Source: JANYGM01 sp043764015 (GTDB lineage Bacteria; Bacteroidota; Bacteroidia; Cytophagales; Thermonemataceae). From it: a DNA stretch of 14,413 bases. Both the position numbers and the translations under genes were made by a program. Positions within the stretch are counted from its first letter, which is position 1. Every line of letters starts with the position of its first letter. Below are positions 12,080 through 14,413 of this stretch, one piece after another. The notes below the pieces were generated by a model. It saw nothing but the letters and a program-made list of their open reading frames with translations. It was not told where the DNA came from and ran no database searches. Where the stretch lies: contig JAYUKY010000049.1 of NCBI GenBank assembly GCA_043764015.1, forward strand, positions 1 through 14,413, given 5' to 3'.

Positions 12080-12658
12080 ATGGAAAATACAGAAAGAAAA
12101 ACAGATGCGAGTGCAGCCGCAAACAATAGCGCAGACCTTGCACACGAGGCATTTATGAAAGACAAAGGCATTGAAACAATAGACTTGCCTGAAAAGCTAC
12201 AAGAAGCTGACGAAATTCTCAAAGAAGCCAAAAAAGACGACTTTGAGAGTGCCAACGAGGTTTCACGCTTGCTGGTGAACGCATTACAGGAAAGTATCTA
12301 CGAAATCAATGAAAGCATTGAACAAATAGGAGAAACCCTCACCGACCACGAACAACGTATTGAAGCACTTGAAGAAGAAACGCCAACAAGTGAAACTACC
12401 CCTGAAATAGCACAAGAAGTGCCACAGGCGCAAGTAGTACAAGAAGTAGCACCACAAAAAAAACTAAGCAAGGAAGAGCAAATTTTAGCGGATTTATACG
12501 CTAGTGGCACACGTGAAACAAATAAGGAACAATTAAAGCTAATAGGCTTTAATGTAGGTTTTTTCTCTAAATTGAATATGAGGGGCGGCACGTATGGCGA
12601 CTATCAACTCGCCAAAAAACCCTCTGAAAAAGTCTATCAAATTGTGAAAAATGAATAG
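12080..12658 (+). CDS. Hypothetical coiled-coil protein (192 aa)
   Basis: Residues 1-30 are polar and Ala/Asn-rich. Residues about 36-100 are a long acidic helix with heptad-like spacing (LQEADEILKEA, IYEINESIEQIGETLTDHEQRIEALEE), a probable coiled coil. Residues about 102-128 are a Pro/Gln/Val/Thr linker. Residues about 130-190 form a small globular tail (LADLYASGTRETNKEQLKLI, then GFFSKLNMRGG) that may be a helix-turn-helix-like domain. No family is recognised. It lies 74 bases after the 220-aa gene. The short inverted pair TACAAC/GTTGTA in that gap is too weak to call a terminator. It is the last plus-arm gene with the linker style of the element, and its end overlaps the promoter of the toxin-antitoxin pair. 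Confidence 0.7.
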   Translation: MENTERKTDASAAANNSADLAHEAFMKDKGIETIDLPEKLQEADEILKEAKKDDFESANEVSRLLVNALQESIYEINESIEQIGETLTDHEQRIEALEEETPTSETTPEIAQEVPQAQVVQEVAPQKKLSKEEQILADLYASGTRETNKEQLKLIGFNVGFFSKLNMRGGTYGDYQLAKKPSEKVYQIVKNE

Positions 12659-12673
12659 TTTTTTGTATCTTTG
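12642..12673 (+). promoter_or_regulatory. Promoter of the VapBC-type operon
   Basis: TTG (12642-12644) and TATCTTTG (12666-12673) are 21 bases apart. The -33 part lies in the end of the upstream gene. A short GGG-n8-CCC inverted pair after the -7 element, before the ATG, could be an operator for the antitoxin. Confidence 0.7.
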
Positions 12674-12693
12674 GGAAAATAAACCCTAAGATA

Positions 12694-12930
12694 ATGGAAA
12701 CTTTAATAATTCACATAAAGGAGAAAAAAGACGTTATTACTATTAAATCTCTCCTTTCCAAAATGAAAAGTGTAGCTCTCATAGAGGATAGCTACACTTC
12801 TTTTGAGCAAGGAACGTACAAAACAGGTGAAAAACCTAGTGATTTTGTAACGCCAGACCCTGATATTGATAGAACAAAATTACTACAAGAATTGAAGGAA
12901 ACTCGTAAAAAAGCGTGGAAACTAAAATGA
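12694..12930 (+). CDS. Antitoxin of a VapBC-type pair (78 aa)
   Basis: The gene is small and lies directly before a PIN-domain toxin, with its TGA overlapping the toxin ATG (ATGA), the usual toxin-antitoxin layout. The N-terminal strand-helix (LIIHIKEKKDVITIKSLLSKM) is a plausible dimerising DNA-binding or wedge domain; a central polar, Pro-containing stretch and a basic C-terminal helix (KLLQELKETRKKAWKLK) would wrap the toxin. It does not match a named antitoxin fold that I can place with confidence, so the call rests mainly on context. It has its own consensus promoter with a possible operator, so autoregulation is likely. Confidence 0.7.
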   Translation: METLIIHIKEKKDVITIKSLLSKMKSVALIEDSYTSFEQGTYKTGEKPSDFVTPDPDIDRTKLLQELKETRKKAWKLK

Positions 12931-13313
12931 TTTTAATTGATAGCAATATTCTATTTCTTTACATAAAGAGAGATGGAATTGTCATTGACGAATTGACTAA
13001 AATAGGTTTTGATAACCTTGCCATTTCCACGACTACCGTTTGTGAGGCTTATTATGGAATGTTCCACAGAGAAAAACGGCAAACTATTGATATTATCAAA
13101 AAATTCAAAAAATTTCATATTGATAAAGAAATTTCTATCAAAACAGAAAGTTTGATTTTAGAGTATTTTGGTGGTGGTTTGTCTATGCCTGATGCTTTAA
13201 TAGCTGCTACAACACTTTGTAATAGCCTTAAATTATTCACACTCAACAAGAAAGATTTTGATTTTATCAAAGGAATTGATTTTTACAAACCTACACAAAA
13301 AATTATTCCTTAG
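12927..13313 (+). CDS. PIN-domain toxin, VapC-type ribonuclease (128 aa)
   Basis: I start it at the ATG at 12927, overlapping the antitoxin stop; the GTG at 12915 adds four residues and is less likely. The PIN acidic residues are all visible: D5 in MILIDSNILF, E40 in TTTVCEAYYG, D89 in SMPDALIAAT and D110 in TLNKKDF. Length is typical. VapC proteins cleave tRNA or rRNA when free of antitoxin and stabilise plasmids or act in phage defence. The gene ends at a strong terminator. No active-site residue appears damaged, so the pair is probably functional. Confidence 0.9.
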   Translation: MILIDSNILFLYIKRDGIVIDELTKIGFDNLAISTTTVCEAYYGMFHREKRQTIDIIKKFKKFHIDKEISIKTESLILEYFGGGLSMPDALIAATTLCNSLKLFTLNKKDFDFIKGIDFYKPTQKIIP

Positions 13314-13350
13314 AAAAAAGCTACTGCAAAACCTTTGCAGTAGCTTTTTT
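13314..13350. terminator. Strong bidirectional terminator between vapC-like and fic genes
   Basis: AAAAAAGCTACTGCAAA (13314-13330) pairs exactly with TTTGCAGTAGCTTTTTT (13334-13350) around a 3-base loop. It serves the convergent toxin and Fic genes. Confidence 0.9.
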
Positions 13351-13366
13351 TAATTGAAAAGTAATT

Positions 13367-14146
13367 TCACCTAATTGATTTGGGTAAAAGTAACAGAAAC
13401 GAAACGCATCTATCCATTTTCAAAACGTAATAATTTAAGCCAATATGAATGTTTTTGTAGTAGATTTTTTTATTTTTACAATAATACTTTTCACTTTGAA
13501 TTGACCAAGCCCCAATACCAAGTTTTTCTGCTAAAAACCATTTTTCTAATAATCTGCCTGCTCTGCCGTTTCCGTCCATAAATGGGTGTATTTTTTCAAA
13601 TAGAAGATGTATCATTGCCGCATAATAAAAAATCTCTTTTGTAGATAAATCTCTTTTTAGAAGTTCTTTTATATCAAAAAAAAGTTTGTCAAACTCTTCT
13701 TTCAAATATTCAGGCTCAACTGCCATATATTCAAGTTTACCTTCACTAAATATGCCTACTTGCTGATTTCTTAGTTTGCCTTTCTGACTTTTAATGCTCA
13801 AAATGTTATTACTCAAAATCTTATGCGACTTCAAAAAATTACTTTTTGTTAATTTATTGTCAATAGCAAAATTATAAGCTGCTATTAGGTCGTCTATTTC
13901 GGTCATTTCTTTTGGCTTTGATTTGACTTTGAAAGTTTTATTTTTCAAATAAGTATCAATATCAATGCTATTTCCTTCAATATTGGAGGAATAAGTCGCT
14001 GACGACTGCACATAATACTCAAAATCTTCATTAACGAATACTTTTTTGATTTTTAGATTACTAAATGTTTCAAACCAATTAGCTTCTAAGGCATTAGCGT
14101 ACTCTTCAAAATACGCTGACGTTAATAATTTTAGATGTTTTCCCAT
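13367..14146 (-). CDS. Fic-domain protein (259 aa), probable AMP-transferase
   Basis: I start at the ATG at 14146 (MGKHLKLLTS); the 28 extra codons upstream are Lys-rich and lie in the leader. The Fic motif HPFMDGNGRAGR (residues 187-198) has the catalytic His and the phosphate-binding GNGR complete. An inhibitory motif of the (S/T)xxxE(G/N) form, SSNIEG (53-58), lies N-terminal, as in class II Fic proteins that are autoinhibited by their own helix. Members transfer AMP or other nucleotides to target proteins and can act as toxins. No separate antitoxin gene is adjacent, which fits self-inhibition. Minus-strand TATTTTTG in the leader is a candidate -7 element without a clear -33 partner. Confidence 0.9.
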   Translation of the reverse strand: MGKHLKLLTSAYFEEYANALEANWFETFSNLKIKKVFVNEDFEYYVQSSATYSSNIEGNSIDIDTYLKNKTFKVKSKPKEMTEIDDLIAAYNFAIDNKLTKSNFLKSHKILSNNILSIKSQKGKLRNQQVGIFSEGKLEYMAVEPEYLKEEFDKLFFDIKELLKRDLSTKEIFYYAAMIHLLFEKIHPFMDGNGRAGRLLEKWFLAEKLGIGAWSIQSEKYYCKNKKIYYKNIHIGLNYYVLKMDRCVSFLLLLPKSIR

Positions 14147-14318
14147 TTTATTTATAAGTTTTAGACAACCCAAAAATAGCTTTATTTTGGCTATTTTCCT
14201 ACTTTTGTGGTGTGTTTTCTTCCTCTTCAATTATAGTGCAATCTTTGAAATAAAAGTTGCTGTAAAAGTTCCGTTGCAAATATATTGATTTTTGTGTAGC
14301 TTTACGAAAAAAAATCTT

Positions 14319-14413
14319 ATGACTAAAATTAGAATAATACTAGAAAATGACTTAGGCGAATCTATTGACTTAAAATCTTATGAATTAGGTGGTAACTTCA
14401 ACAAAATGTCTAA
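14319..14413 (+). CDS. Start of an unidentified gene, cut by the window end
   Basis: The frame opens with MTKIRIILENDLGESIDLKS and remains open for 31 codons to the edge. Upstream, TTG at about 14273 and TAGCTTTA (14296-14303) give a promoter close to consensus, divergent from the fic gene. The beginning (K-I-R-I-I-L-E) looks like a leading beta strand. Too little is present to identify it. Confidence 0.55.
   Translation, partial: MTKIRIILENDLGESIDLKSYELGGNFNKMS

Noticed and set aside
1..14413. Insertion sequence or integrase-bounded island
   Set aside because: I found no transposase with a DDE or tyrosine/serine recombinase signature, no terminal inverted repeats and no attachment site; the Rpn protein is only transposase-like by family name.

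Overview
The window looks like AT-rich Bacteroidetes DNA, most like Cytophagales or a relative. Genes are preceded by the Bacteroidetes sigma factor -7 element TAnnTTTG, with TTG/TTTG about 18-21 bases upstream (clear at 1945-1974, 4855-4883 and 12642-12673) and by A-rich, weakly Shine-Dalgarno leaders. No ribosomal, tRNA or ordinary housekeeping gene is visible, so this is accessory DNA. I read most of it (about 70-12660) as one replicon- or virus-like element followed by stability/defence genes. That reading is inference; no integrase, relaxase or attachment site was found.

Layout. Bases 7715-8034 form a divergent control region with twelve copies of a 9-base half-site (TAGTACCAA and variants), many of them arranged as palindromes. 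It faces a 53-aa ribbon-helix-helix protein gene on the right and a minus-strand operon on the left. The minus arm (7678 down to 70) encodes: an unknown 172-aa protein; a membrane-anchored protein with a DnaA domain IV-like head; a D12/Dam-type adenine methyltransferase; an unknown 149-aa protein; a Zot-like P-loop ATPase split in two by an exact 19-bp tandem duplication; an Rpn-family nuclease followed by a stand-alone copy of its own C-terminal tail; a 36-aa single-span membrane protein; a protein with acidic pentapeptide repeats, a beta-rich body and an Arg/Lys tail that could be a coat protein; and a small basic protein. A plus-strand DUF5618-like gene and a probable structured small RNA (about 4889-5035) are inserted in this arm.

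The plus arm (8488-12658) encodes four proteins with long, charged, low-complexity linkers. The first joins a sliding-clamp-like N-terminus to a C-terminal domain resembling the large polyvalent protein-associated domains (LPD3 type) of phages and conjugative elements. The second carries an in-frame duplication of its linker. The 184-base gap 9751-9933 folds into a multi-hairpin junction next to a minus-strand promoter. Next comes a VapBC-type toxin-antitoxin pair (12694-13310), a strong bidirectional terminator, a Fic-domain protein on the minus strand, and the start of another plus-strand gene cut by the window end.

How the parts may fit: an origin-like iteron/operator array with its own small regulator, clamp-like and DnaA-like pieces for replication, and a packaging/secretion-type ATPase with a candidate coat protein and a tiny membrane protein for a virion or export step. 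Rpn, DUF5618, VapBC and Fic would be defence or maintenance cargo. The broken ATPase suggests a decaying or phase-switched element, unless the duplication is a sequence error.
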